A stretch of DNA of 64,000 nucleotides from Acinetobacter lanii (lineage in GTDB: Bacteria; Pseudomonadota; Gammaproteobacteria; Pseudomonadales; Moraxellaceae): the NCBI RefSeq assembly GCF_011578285.1, contig NZ_CP049916.1, forward strand, positions 930,001-994,000, read 5' to 3'. The notes beneath the pieces are model-generated. The model was not told the DNA's origin. It searched no databases and saw only the letters and a program-made list of their open reading frames with translations. The translations under genes and the position numbers were made by a program. Positions 7,792 to 16,445 of the stretch are shown piece after piece (position 1 is the first letter of the stretch; every line of letters begins with the position of its first letter).

Positions 7792-9783
7792 ATGAAAAAA
7801 ATTGCGCTTACCCTTGCAGCACTTTGTAGCAGTGTTGCCTCACTCAGCTATGCTGCACCATCAGAAAACATTGAAAATTTTGAGCTTAAAAATAATAAAA
7901 AAATAGTCCAAATCGACTCGATGCAATCCGCACCCAAGGCGACAACAGCTACTGTTCCGCAGAATCAAGCGCAGTTCTATATTGAAAAAGCCCAACAACA
8001 AAAGTTAGACCAAGACATTACTTGGCAACGCTTAATGTACGCCAATGCCAAAGGTCAAAGTGAGGTCAGTTATTCGGGCTATTTTATAAGCCAAGACGGT
8101 CAAAACCATTTAAAAAACGAATTATCGGCCAATATTCAGGCCTTATTTGCAACAGCTGAACCCAATCAATCGATTCGCTGTCGTTTTCCTGCACGTAGTG
8201 GATGGCTCATTCAAAAACTCGATATAAAAAATGATGAATTACCACAAGTCGCTTGCCCTGAATTAGATGAGTGGATGGGACAGATTAAGCCCTATAAAGC
8301 AACCTTAATTTATGCCACCGATTTTATGGGTAATCCAAGCTCGATGTTTGGGCATACCTTATTGCGTCTTGATCCCAAAGATCAAAAAGCTTTAAATCTG
8401 GTGTCCTATGCAGTGAATTATGCTGCCACAGTCACCAGTGGTGATGATTTGGCTTTTGCATGGAAGGGGCTGACTGGACAATATCCGGGTGAATACTCTT
8501 TAATGCCGTACTACCGCAAAGTCAAAGAGTATGGGGATTTTGAAAGCCGTGATTTATGGGAATATGAACTGGCATTAACGCCACAAGAAACCCAATTTTT
8601 GGTGGCGCATATTTGGGAGATGAAACACGTCACTTTTCCCTATTATTTCGTCAGTGACAATTGTGCGTATCGACTGTTGGGTTTAATTGATTTGGTTCGC
8701 CCCAATTCCAATTTGGCTGAACAGTTTAAGCTGGCTGCGATTCCCATCGAAACCATTAAATCGATTCAACAGGCCAACTTAATTCAGGACACCGTGTATC
8801 GTCCTGCTTTAGAAACTCAATTGTTGTCGCAAGCCAAACAGCATGGTAATCGTTTGGCCAAAGTGGCACATAGGGTCGCTTATGCAGAACCGACCGAGAT
8901 GTCGACGCTTTTGGCTGACTATAGTGAGTTGGAGCAAACCCAAATTTTGGAAATGGCCTATGATGATTTGTATCTGCAATTCATTGGGCGACATGTCGAA
9001 GAAAAATTTGCGCAAGCTCGTTTACGTCAGTTGCTTAGTTTAAGAAGTCAAAGTGTCATCGAAAAACAACGTGGCGTACCTGCCACCCCAAAAACTGATC
9101 CGACACGTGCACACCATGCGCGTAATGTCTCTATTCAAGCCGGAGAGGTGCAAGGGCAAGGTTTTGTTGAGCTTGGCCATCGGCAGGCCTATCACGACCT
9201 GATTGATCCACAAGGCGGTTTTCGAATTGGTACCCAATTGATGTTCTGGGATGGTGCAATTCAGTATCGGGATGATCAACTCAAACTCGAACATTTTGAT
9301 TTTCTTTCAGTCAACTCATATAACCCGATTACACCGTTTAAGACTCCGCTGACTTGGGGATTCAATATTGGTTGGAGGCAAGAGGCTTTAGACCGTGATG
9401 GGCAGTTCAGTGAAGATGATCAGCATGGGGTATTTAATCTTAAAACGCAGTTTGGCTATAGCGTTGCCAATCAAGCGCGCACGCACTTATGTTATGCACA
9501 AATTCAGAATCAGTTTGAAGCAGGAAAAGCCTTAGACAAAGGCTGGCGTGTAGGCATCGGGCCAACAGTCGGCTGTCAAAATATCTGGACGGATCATGTC
9601 AATAGTCTGGTACAAGTTGAACTGCCGTATTGGGAAGATTCACATCAATTCCAATTCAAACTCAACAGCCAATTTCAGTATCTGATTAACAATCAAAATG
9701 CATTGAGAGTGGGTTGGGAATATCAACAACAAGATCACCGAGACTGGAATAAAACCAGCTTCGGCTATATTCGCTATTTTTAA
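7792..9783 (+). CDS. DUF4105 (Lnb N-terminal-like) envelope protein
   Basis: A 663-residue exported protein starting with a signal peptide (MKKIALTLAALCSSVASLSYA). The centre (about residues 150-330) matches the DUF4105 family, a putative cysteine/histidine hydrolase fold also found at the N-terminus of lacto-N-biosidase. Visible motifs are YATDFMGNPSSMFGHTLLRL, with an invariant histidine, and SDNCAYRLLGLI, with an invariant Asn-Cys. The last 200 residues are rich in alternating aromatic and polar residues (GFVELGHRQ, FNIGWRQE, RVGWEYQQQDHRDW) and end in GYIRYF, which resembles a beta-barrel with a C-terminal aromatic; an outer-membrane location is plausible. Substrate unknown. It probably acts together with the DUF3015 protein encoded upstream. 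Confidence 0.85.
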   Translation: MKKIALTLAALCSSVASLSYAAPSENIENFELKNNKKIVQIDSMQSAPKATTATVPQNQAQFYIEKAQQQKLDQDITWQRLMYANAKGQSEVSYSGYFISQDGQNHLKNELSANIQALFATAEPNQSIRCRFPARSGWLIQKLDIKNDELPQVACPELDEWMGQIKPYKATLIYATDFMGNPSSMFGHTLLRLDPKDQKALNLVSYAVNYAATVTSGDDLAFAWKGLTGQYPGEYSLMPYYRKVKEYGDFESRDLWEYELALTPQETQFLVAHIWEMKHVTFPYYFVSDNCAYRLLGLIDLVRPNSNLAEQFKLAAIPIETIKSIQQANLIQDTVYRPALETQLLSQAKQHGNRLAKVAHRVAYAEPTEMSTLLADYSELEQTQILEMAYDDLYLQFIGRHVEEKFAQARLRQLLSLRSQSVIEKQRGVPATPKTDPTRAHHARNVSIQAGEVQGQGFVELGHRQAYHDLIDPQGGFRIGTQLMFWDGAIQYRDDQLKLEHFDFLSVNSYNPITPFKTPLTWGFNIGWRQEALDRDGQFSEDDQHGVFNLKTQFGYSVANQARTHLCYAQIQNQFEAGKALDKGWRVGIGPTVGCQNIWTDHVNSLVQVELPYWEDSHQFQFKLNSQFQYLINNQNALRVGWEYQQQDHRDWNKTSFGYIRYF

Positions 9784-9858
9784 ACGGTTAAATTCTAGCG
9801 GGTGTATCAAAAAAGCTTAAAGTGCGTGAGTTGAACACCACCATTTAGAGGACCCTAT

Positions 9859-11322
9859 TTAAAAGGTGGTATTCAGTTCTTGCGGAAACAGCAGTTGGGT
9901 ATATTTCCGCGTTGCCCAGAGTCCAAGCGTTTGATGATGCATATGCGGCGCAAGATAGGGGTGCAATATATTCACTTTTTCTGAATAACTGTCCGCTTGA
10001 TTCAGTTGCGTATTAAGTTGATCAATGTCGAGTTGATCTTTTAGATTACTGAAATGTTTTAAATGATCGGGTGGGCTGCTGTGCTGCGAACGAACTGAAA
10101 TCGCTGTTTTGATTTTGCTTGTTGGGGCGTATTGAGGGTCTTGCGCTGGATTGGAGATCCAATCATAAATGATCTGTCGTTCTGCACTGGAAAACACGCC
10201 AAACATTTTACCATCTGCACTCTGAATCATGTTCCAAAAACGACTTTCAGTCGGATCTTGATTGAGTTTGATCCAGTTTTTTTCAATTAAAAGATCTAAA
10301 AATTCAGCGACATCATCAGGGTGGGATAACCATTGATTGATGCTTCTTCCTTTAAATTGACAGCGGTCACTGTGAATGGATTGACCGACCAAGGCTTTAT
10401 TCTGCATCACTTTTAAAGTCAGGGCTTTGAGGTCAATGTTATTAATCACCTCGGTTGAACTGATGCCACAATCATTCAGTGCATAGCCCTTGCGAACACG
10501 TTCGATAAATTCATCTGCTGGATAAAAAGGCGCTAAACGATAGAGCGCATCCAAGGCACTCGAGGCATGTCCAGACTCTGCGTTATCGATGGTAATGTGG
10601 ACATTGAAATATTGCGGGTCGATGCCAAGTTCACGTAATTCATAATTGCTAATCAATAAATGCAAAGGCAATTGTTCATAACCCAAATTAAAGCCAATGA
10701 TTTCAGGCAACATGTCTTGCCCTGCATAAGCCAATGCCAACTGTATGGCAGGCTGATAAAAATATGCATCTTCGAGCAGATCGACAAACTTGGATAATTT
10801 AAGTTGTTCAAGCAATTGATTGTACATACACACATGATTCGCTTGAGCTGAGCCTAGCCCCAATTCTTCTAAATAAATTAAAATCAAATCATGTAAATGC
10901 GGATGCTCAGCATATTGCGTCGTGCTGTAAAGCCATGAACCGTCGACACGCTTGACAGGTGCCACTTTAATTAAGAAATCATAGGCTGCGGAAGGTGAGT
11001 AAAAATATTCACGTGTGCCACCTTGCTGACGCCGCTCAAGATACTGCTGAAATAGTTGACAGTTTTGGTCGTGTTGCGTTGTTAGAAAATTCCCGATCTG
11101 ATGAATATCTTGAGGAAGTGATTGTTCATTAAAGTGGATCTGCTGAAGTTGTTGTTTGAGAAATAGGGTGGACTGTTGTTGCTTGAGTTGAGTGCTGACC
11201 ATTGGGTCTAAAAATAAATCAAATAACTGAGCATAGCTCGGTACGGCATCTTGCTTGGCTAAATGAGTTTGAGAAGTGTGCTGACTCGAATGGATAAGGG
11301 GAATGCTCTCGGTCAATCTCAT
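9859..11322 (-). CDS. Iron-containing redox enzyme family protein (haem-oxygenase-fold diiron oxidase candidate)
   Basis: A 487-residue cytosolic protein whose central region (about residues 100-300) fits the iron-containing redox enzyme family with a haem-oxygenase-like fold. It shows LIYLEELGLGSAQANHVCMY (Glu152/Glu153 and His163) and then, after a YEQLPLHLL helix, HITIDNAESGH (His242, Asp246, Glu249, His252), the usual spacing of diiron ligands. The last 190 residues match nothing I recognise. The start is taken at the second ATG because GAGGAA sits six bases before it; the upstream ATG would add eight residues that overlap that site. Characterised relatives include UndA, BesC and SznF, which oxidise fatty acids, amino acids or other small substrates. 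No pathway genes adjoin it, so the substrate is unknown. Confidence 0.75.
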   Translation of the reverse strand: MRLTESIPLIHSSQHTSQTHLAKQDAVPSYAQLFDLFLDPMVSTQLKQQQSTLFLKQQLQQIHFNEQSLPQDIHQIGNFLTTQHDQNCQLFQQYLERRQQGGTREYFYSPSAAYDFLIKVAPVKRVDGSWLYSTTQYAEHPHLHDLILIYLEELGLGSAQANHVCMYNQLLEQLKLSKFVDLLEDAYFYQPAIQLALAYAGQDMLPEIIGFNLGYEQLPLHLLISNYELRELGIDPQYFNVHITIDNAESGHASSALDALYRLAPFYPADEFIERVRKGYALNDCGISSTEVINNIDLKALTLKVMQNKALVGQSIHSDRCQFKGRSINQWLSHPDDVAEFLDLLIEKNWIKLNQDPTESRFWNMIQSADGKMFGVFSSAERQIIYDWISNPAQDPQYAPTSKIKTAISVRSQHSSPPDHLKHFSNLKDQLDIDQLNTQLNQADSYSEKVNILHPYLAPHMHHQTLGLWATRKYTQLLFPQELNTTF

Positions 11323-11772
11323 GGGTATTTCCTCGATTATTCGCATTGTTCGACATTGTGTATTTTTTAATAAATGAAAGAGCCGTTTTTATTTTAAAAG
11401 GGTCATTGATGCTGTTTTATTGTGGTGCATTATTGAGCAATTTATAAGTAAAAAAGCGTAACATTATGCAAACTTAACATGCTCAATGCCTAAAAAAGGT
11501 GCAATTGACTTGAATGGACTCACTTGCTTTGCCTTATTTTCATCAATTTATCTGTTTGATTGTGGGTGAGTATTTTATTAATTGGTGAGTTTATAACATT
11601 GTAATTATAAGAATTTTGAGATTTGAATGTTGTATTGAATCAACATTGTTTAGTGTAAATATTCTAAAAACTTAATTTAATTAGTAAGTTAAATAACAAC
11701 ATTATTGCAATTGAATTTGATATATTCAGTCATCTTAGTTCACGCTAAAAAATAATTTTTGGAATCAATTGT
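11323..11772. other. Intergenic region between two divergent genes
   Basis: A 450-bp, very AT-rich gap between the diiron-oxidase candidate and the diguanylate cyclase gene. It should hold both promoters. AACTTA (11669-11674) and TAAGTT (11685-11690) form a weak inverted repeat near the cyclase start. No gene, RNA or strong palindrome was found. Confidence 0.4.
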
Positions 11773-13131
11773 ATGGATAAAGAATATATTGCTCAGTTGA
11801 CCGAGCAATGGATGGGGATTTGTGAGGAATATTCTGCAACTGATTTAAGCGCTGCCTTTGAACTGATTAAACGTCATTCACCTGAATTTGTGAGTGAGTT
11901 TTATAAACTGATGATGGCCGAACAAAACGCATCTTGTTTTCTCACCGATGAAATGGTGCAAAGTCGGTTACGTTCGACGTTGAATACGTGGCTACTCGAT
12001 AGTTTTGAAGTGCCGTTTAAACAAAATTTTGAAGATATTGTAAAAAAACAACTGGTCGCGGGTGAAGTGCACTCACGTATTGGCGTACCTTCATGGCTGA
12101 TCATGCATGGGATGCGTCAAATCAAGAAAAAAGTGATGCAATTTCTTAAGCAAGACCAAGTTGAAAATGCGTTAGCGGTTGCTGATTATATTGTTCAAAT
12201 TTTATGTTTTGCCTCTGAGATTATGTGCCGTACTTATGAAGCCAAAGTCGAAGTGCATAATGATGTTAAACATTCATACCGATTGTTCTCTGCCATGCAA
12301 GATGTCGCGGTGCAGAAAGACAAACAACGCGGTTCATTGCTCGATTGGGAAAATGAGCTGATGTACAAGGTCTTCTCTGACAATACTGCCATCATTCATT
12401 CGAAACTGTCTAAATCTGAATTTGGTTTGTGGTTTATTCATAAGGCCGCATATGCCTTTTCAAGTTCAGATCAAGTTGAAGTAATTGTAGATTTGATTCA
12501 TAAGGTCGATGACCTGAATGATCAGATCATCGGTGAACAAAATCGAAGCGATGCGTTAACCTATATCCAAAGAATTCGTGAAAAAAACCGTCAGATTTTG
12601 TTGTTGATTGAGCAGTTGTTCCAAGTCGCTGAATATATCAATTCAGGCAATGACTCACTGACTCAACTGCTAAACCGCCGTTATTTAAGTACCATTGTTT
12701 CTCGTGAAATCAATTTAGCCCGCAAGAGCCAGAGCTCCTTAACACTGCTTGCGATTGATGCGGATTTCTTTAAAAAGATCAATGACCGTTGGGGGCATGG
12801 GGCAGGCGATCAAGCCTTGCAAATGTTGGCGGATGTCATTATTGAAAATACCCGTGGCAGTGATTATGCGTTCCGTATTGGTGGCGAAGAATTCTTATTG
12901 CTTTTGGTGGATACTGAACTGAGTCAAGCTGAAGTGATTGCAGAACGGATTCGTCGTCGCGTTGAAGAATCGACCGTCAGCGCCAATGGTGGGATTCATT
13001 TTAGCTTTACTGTGAGTATTGGTATTGCCAAATACAATGGGCATCCAGACTATCAACGCTTCTTGGATGCTGCCGATACCGCTTTATATGCAGCCAAGCA
13101 TCAAGGGCGTAATAACGTCTATTCAGTTTAA
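11773..13131 (+). CDS. dosC: Globin-coupled diguanylate cyclase (DosC/DgcO type)
   Basis: Makes cyclic di-GMP under control of a haem gas sensor. Residues about 1-150 resemble the sensor globin of E. coli DosC, including Tyr44 in SEFYKLMM (the distal oxygen-binding tyrosine in DosC), and GEVHSRIGVP with proximal His100. A middle helical domain (about 165-290) follows, with FGLWFIHKAAYAFS matching DosC FGLWFNHK. The GGDEF domain spans about 293-452, with the active-site GGEEF at 370-374 and an intact inhibitory I-site RGSD at 361-364, so product feedback is expected. Length 452 is close to DosC (460). E. coli pairs DosC with the phosphodiesterase DosP; no EAL gene lies next to it here. It is divergently placed from the diiron-oxidase candidate. 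Confidence 0.93.
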   Translation: MDKEYIAQLTEQWMGICEEYSATDLSAAFELIKRHSPEFVSEFYKLMMAEQNASCFLTDEMVQSRLRSTLNTWLLDSFEVPFKQNFEDIVKKQLVAGEVHSRIGVPSWLIMHGMRQIKKKVMQFLKQDQVENALAVADYIVQILCFASEIMCRTYEAKVEVHNDVKHSYRLFSAMQDVAVQKDKQRGSLLDWENELMYKVFSDNTAIIHSKLSKSEFGLWFIHKAAYAFSSSDQVEVIVDLIHKVDDLNDQIIGEQNRSDALTYIQRIREKNRQILLLIEQLFQVAEYINSGNDSLTQLLNRRYLSTIVSREINLARKSQSSLTLLAIDADFFKKINDRWGHGAGDQALQMLADVIIENTRGSDYAFRIGGEEFLLLLVDTELSQAEVIAERIRRRVEESTVSANGGIHFSFTVSIGIAKYNGHPDYQRFLDAADTALYAAKHQGRNNVYSV

Positions 13132-13198
13132 ATCAATCAAAATCATATTGGGCAGTGTCACCAAGATTTTAAAATCAAGGTGATCTTGCCCCCCCCCA

Positions 13199-13237
13199 TA
13201 AAAAAGCGCTGTTTGATGATTCAAACAGCACTTTTTT
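13199..13237. terminator. Bidirectional terminator between cyclase and H1-like gene
   Basis: GCGCTGTTTGA and TCAAACAGCAC form a long stem with a TGAT loop, flanked by A-run and T-run, so it can end transcripts from both convergent genes. A run of nine Cs (13189-13197) precedes it. Confidence 0.9.
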
Positions 13238-13259
13238 CAGCTTCAATTTTTATAGCGAC

Positions 13260-13808
13260 TTATTTCTTCGCTTTGGCTTTCGTTGTACTCGATTTAGATT
13301 TAGTGGTGGATTTAGATGCAGATTTCGCAGGGGCTTTTTTGCTTGATTTTGCATCTTTGTCCGCAGCTTTAGTCTTGGTGTCTTTCTTAGATTCCTTGGA
13401 GTTGGATGCTTTGGTTTTAGATGTTTTGGCCTTGCTGTCTTTGTCGTCTTTATCTTTCGCGGTTTTGGCTTGAGTGTCTTTTTCTTTCTCAGACTTTGCC
13501 TTCACTTCTTTGGTTTTTGAGTCTGAAGATTTGGCTTTAGATTCTGCTTTGGTTGTGGTTTTTTTGCTGTCTTTAGCCTTGCTATCTTTCGACTTAGTGT
13601 CTTTGGTTTTGGTCTCTTTGCTTTTGCTGTCTTTCGCCGTGTCTTTGTCTTTAGAGGCCTTGGTCTCTGTTTTAGACTTGGCTGGTGCTTTGGTGGCAGC
13701 TTTGGTCTTGGTGTCTTTTTCATCTTTTGCTTTAGTCGCCACTTTTTTAGGTGCTTCCTTTTTAGTGGTTTCTTTTTTTGCGGTGTCTTTTTTGGTCGCT
13801 GTAGCCAT
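13260..13808 (-). CDS. Lysine-rich histone H1-like low-complexity protein
   Basis: A 182-residue protein built almost only from Lys, Ala, Ser, Thr, Asp, Glu and Pro, with repeats such as KETKTKDTKSKDSKAKDSKK and SKSTTKSKSS. It has no aromatic residue, cysteine or methionine beyond the start, so it is predicted to be disordered and strongly basic. Composition resembles eukaryotic H1 tails and bacterial H1-like proteins (AlgP of Pseudomonas, Hc1/Hc2 of chlamydiae), which bind DNA or RNA non-specifically; the acidic residues mixed into the repeats are unlike AlgP. Antisense frames over the same bases are long only because of the repeats. Start ATG with GGAAAT upstream (AGGAAATAAAAA). A chromatin role is inference from composition only. 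Confidence 0.8.
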   Translation of the reverse strand: MATATKKDTAKKETTKKEAPKKVATKAKDEKDTKTKAATKAPAKSKTETKASKDKDTAKDSKSKETKTKDTKSKDSKAKDSKKTTTKAESKAKSSDSKTKEVKAKSEKEKDTQAKTAKDKDDKDSKAKTSKTKASNSKESKKDTKTKAADKDAKSSKKAPAKSASKSTTKSKSSTTKAKAKK

Positions 13809-14146
13809 TTTTTATTTCCTTCATTTTAGTTTTAAAGTTATGACTCGAAATTGAATCGATGTTTATGTTTATTGATTCATTTTACTTAGATTTTTTAAAC
13901 ACCAATATGAATGATGCTGAATAAATCAAAAAATGAAATGAATAGGGTGCCTTTCAAATTAACCTATTCAAAAAAAATAAAACATGCACTTATGTTTCAA
14001 ACTATGTCTTTGTAATTTGTAAATTTTATCAGCCTTGATTCTCTTAATTTTTTTGTTTCAATTGTAATTATTATTACAGGATCGTGACATTATTATTGTG
14101 TTTTAGGGGGCAATATTGCGCTGAATTTTGTTTTGAAAATGATTAT
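13809..14146. other. Intergenic region upstream of the H1-like gene
   Basis: About 340 bp of AT-rich DNA between the start of the H1-like gene and the end of folE, both on the minus strand. It holds the presumed promoter of the H1-like gene and ends in the folE terminator. No coding frame or strong repeat was seen. Confidence 0.4.
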
Positions 14147-14175
14147 AAAAAAGCCCTGAACATGCAGGGCTTTTA
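14147..14175 (-). terminator. Terminator after folE
   Basis: A GCCCTG/CAGGGC stem, short loop and flanking A/T runs about 30 bases beyond the folE stop codon. Confidence 0.85.
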
Positions 14176-14206
14176 AAAACACTAAATTCAAAAATTGCAT
14201 CAGCAC

Positions 14207-14761
14207 TTAGTGGCTTTCAGGAACTGCACTTAAAAACTCACGACGTTCATCTTTATTGGTTTTAAAATCCCCAACAAAAGAGACAGTACGAGTGGTTGAT
14301 TCTTGCTTCCCGACACCACGCATCATCATGCACATATGTGCTGAGTCAATGACCACAGCCACACCGCGTGCACCGGTCACTTCAGCCACAGCTTCTGCAA
14401 TCTGCTGAGTAAGGTTTTCTTGAATTTGTAAGCGACGTGCAAACATTTCTGTAATACGGGCGAATTTAGATAAACCTAAAACATTGCCTTCAGGCAAATA
14501 CGCAATATGTACACGACCATAAAAAGGCAACAGGTGATGTTCACACAGCGAATAAAATTCGATGTTTTTCACCAACACCATTTCACGGTTATCAGAAGGG
14601 AAGACTGCTTTGTTGGTCACTTCTTCAAGCGTTTGACTGTAGCCAGACGTTAAATACGAAAAAGCTTTTGCAGCACGCATTGGCGTATCTTTAAGACCAG
14701 GACGAGTGAGATCTTCACCAACTGCTGTAAGGATGTTGGCGTAGGATTGCTGCATAGACAT
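14207..14761 (-). CDS. folE: GTP cyclohydrolase I
   Basis: Converts GTP to 7,8-dihydroneopterin triphosphate, the first step of folate synthesis. The 184-residue protein has the zinc-site motif [12 protein letters not shown] (Cys and His ligands), the second zinc cysteine in HMCMMMRGV, the substrate segment GLSKFARI and the C-terminal [10 protein letters not shown]. It is shorter at the N-terminus than the E. coli enzyme (222), as in other compact FolE forms. It belongs to the zinc-dependent type IA, not the QueF-like type IB. The start ATG follows a GTGAACACGTCTT stretch with no strong ribosome site. The gene has its own terminator and is 88 bp downstream of the Smr-domain gene on the same strand. 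Confidence 0.97.
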   Translation of the reverse strand: MSMQQSYANILTAVGEDLTRPGLKDTPMRAAKAFSYLTSGYSQTLEEVTNKAVFPSDNREMVLVKNIEFYSLCEHHLLPFYGRVHIAYLPEGNVLGLSKFARITEMFARRLQIQENLTQQIAEAVAEVTGARGVAVVIDSAHMCMMMRGVGKQESTTRTVSFVGDFKTNKDERREFLSAVPESH

Positions 14762-14849
14762 AAGACGTGTTCACTTACACTGATATTGAACAAGGACGGC
14801 ATTGTAGCAGAAAACCGCTAAAATGCCCTGATTTCGGGAAAAATTCCGA

Positions 14850-15536
14850 TTATTGATTAAACTTTGGGTTTTTTTCGGCACGTTTCAGTAAAACCAACAC
14901 GGCACCTGTGCCACCTTGCTTTTCAGGTGCGCTGACAAAGGCCAAAACATCACGGTGTTGACGCAGCCAACTGTTGACGTAGGTTTTTAAAATTGCATCA
15001 GGACCTTTGCCGTGCACAATTTTTAGAACATTTTGATTTTCATCTTTGGCAATTTGAATAATCTGCAACACCGCTTGGCGTGCTTCTTCAACGGTACAGC
15101 CATGCAAATCAACCGCTTCAAACCAGCGTAAATTTCCGGCTTTAAGGTCTTCAAACACTTTGTGTTGTAGGGTCGCAATTCGATAGCTTAAGGTTGCTTG
15201 ACTACCGACAGGGTTGAGCATGGCTTGGGTATCAGACAGCTCAGCCTGATCGGTTTCCATGGGACCCATTGCTGCCGCACGTTTGGCTAAGGTTTGGCTG
15301 TCGAGTTTTTTAGATTTGCTTTTTTCAATTTTGGCGATGTTAGCGTTTTCCATTCTTTGGACACCTTGCATCGACTTTTGGAACAAAGCAAAATCATCCT
15401 CTTCAAGCTGCTGTTCTTGCACTTTGGCTTCAGCACGTTTGGCGATTTCAGATGAATGTGGGTGGGTAATTTGCTTTTTAAATGATTTCAGTAAATTGTA
15501 CTGATCTTTTGAAAGCGAAGAGTCATGTTTGCTCAT
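14850..15536 (-). CDS. Smr-domain protein (SmrA/SmrB-like nuclease)
   Basis: A 228-residue cytosolic protein. The C-terminal half (about 135-220) is an Smr (small MutS-related) domain with the two diagnostic motifs DLHGCTVEEARQAV and KIVHGKGPD, followed by LRQHRDVLAFVSAP and GGTGAVLVLLKR. The N-terminal 110 residues are charged and helical, as in E. coli SmrA and SmrB (about 185 residues), but longer. Stand-alone Smr proteins cleave nucleic acids; SmrB cuts mRNA between collided ribosomes in E. coli. Whether this is SmrA- or SmrB-like cannot be decided by eye. It is 88 bp upstream of folE on the same strand, with no terminator between, so co-transcription is likely. Confidence 0.9.
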   Translation of the reverse strand: MSKHDSSLSKDQYNLLKSFKKQITHPHSSEIAKRAEAKVQEQQLEEDDFALFQKSMQGVQRMENANIAKIEKSKSKKLDSQTLAKRAAAMGPMETDQAELSDTQAMLNPVGSQATLSYRIATLQHKVFEDLKAGNLRWFEAVDLHGCTVEEARQAVLQIIQIAKDENQNVLKIVHGKGPDAILKTYVNSWLRQHRDVLAFVSAPEKQGGTGAVLVLLKRAEKNPKFNQ

Positions 15537-15914
15537 AATTTTAAAACATGAAAGCAGCTAGATTTCGACAAATTATAGTCGGTATTTGAAAAAATGAGAA
15601 ATGAATTAGATTTAAATCCTATGTAATCAAGGCTGAGAGTTTTATCTGGCCTTAGCATGCTTGATTTGACCCATTCTAATTTTAAACCCGATCGAAAAAG
15701 CGAGAATAAATCCCGATCATATGATCGAGATAAAAAATGATGAATCAAATTATTTTTCCATTTTATCTTGATCTAAATCAATGCTGCCTATCGTATATTT
15801 TGCTTGGAATATACCTTGATACATCTAGCTTGTAGCTATTTCGAGTTAATACGCCCATCCTGAGTGTGTTGATTATATTTTCAACATAATTTTAAAACGA
15901 TAAGGATAATAATC
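15537..15914. other. Intergenic region upstream of the small-gene cluster
   Basis: A 378-bp gap between divergent transcription units. It contains a perfect 14-bp palindrome (CGATCATATGATCG at 15714-15727), a TAGCT-TGT-AGCTA repeat near 15829-15841 and a GTTGA/TCAAC repeat around 15867-15884 just upstream of the first small gene. These are possible regulator sites. No convincing ORF is present on either strand. Confidence 0.45.
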
Positions 15915-16115
15915 ATGTCAAATACCAACAATCAACCCGGCTCAAATGCAAACAATCCATCTCCCAAACAACCTGATGCCAATCAAGGTGATCAACAGCA
16001 AAAACAGCAACAAGGCAACCAAGATCAACAAAAAACCGGTGGCAATCCTAATCAAACTCCCAATCAAAATGCCAATGTGAAAGAACATCAACAGGCACCG
16101 AATACCAATAAATAG
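15915..16115 (+). CDS. Small Asn/Gln/Pro-rich disordered protein
   Basis: A 66-residue protein made mostly of Asn, Gln, Pro, Gly and Lys (for example DQQQKQQQGNQDQQ), with no hydrophobic core, no signal peptide and no aromatic residue. It is expected to be fully disordered, like hydrophilins, which protect against water loss; hydrophilins (Dtp proteins) are known in Acinetobacter, but no homology to them is claimed. AAGGA lies about nine bases before the ATG, supporting translation. It begins a run of four small genes on the same strand. Composition bias makes similarity searches unreliable, and a simple stress role is inference. Confidence 0.65.
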   Translation: MSNTNNQPGSNANNPSPKQPDANQGDQQQKQQQGNQDQQKTGGNPNQTPNQNANVKEHQQAPNTNK

Positions 16116-16208
16116 GCTGTGTTCGATTTATCCCTATTTCAATCTGAAACCACAGAGCATTAAGGGGTAAATCCCTTTAGTGTTTGAGTCAGCTTAAGGA
16201 GCATCAAC

Positions 16209-16436
16209 ATGAGCATGAAAGCAGTCAAAGTGCATAAGATGTATCAGGAGTTTCATCATTTTCCACCGATGCAATTCATGGGCGAATATGATGAATCCAA
16301 TCAATTGGTAAGTTTGGTCAATTCCTTTCATCAACATTTAAGTCGGATCTCAGGCACTTATCAATGGGCGCTTGCAGGAAGCAATGAGGTGTATTTCATT
16401 GAAGAAGATCCAATATTTAGACGTCATCAAGATTGA
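16209..16436 (+). CDS. Small unknown protein, second gene of the cluster
   Basis: A 75-residue soluble protein that I do not recognise. It begins MSMKAVKVHKMYQEFHHFPP and is rich in His, Phe and Tyr, with an acidic end (YFIEEDPIFRRHQD). It has no membrane segment or cysteine. An AAGGAG ribosome site seven bases before the ATG makes expression likely. It starts 93 bp after the previous gene, with a weak hairpin (AAGGG/CCCTT near 16162-16177) in the gap, and ends nine bases before the next gene, so the last three genes form a tight unit. Confidence 0.65.
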   Translation: MSMKAVKVHKMYQEFHHFPPMQFMGEYDESNQLVSLVNSFHQHLSRISGTYQWALAGSNEVYFIEEDPIFRRHQD

Positions 16437-16445
16437 GTTTGACGG

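Noticed and set aside
13474..13854. Long plus-strand frames over the H1-like gene
   Set aside because: They are antisense to a lysine-rich coding sequence and encode Ser/Leu/Val/Phe runs that are simply its complement; no ribosome site fits.
15533..15748. 71-codon minus-strand frame upstream of the Smr-domain gene
   Set aside because: It overlaps the Smr gene start by four bases and includes the 14-bp palindrome, with a poor ribosome site. It is more probably leader DNA than a gene, though not excluded.
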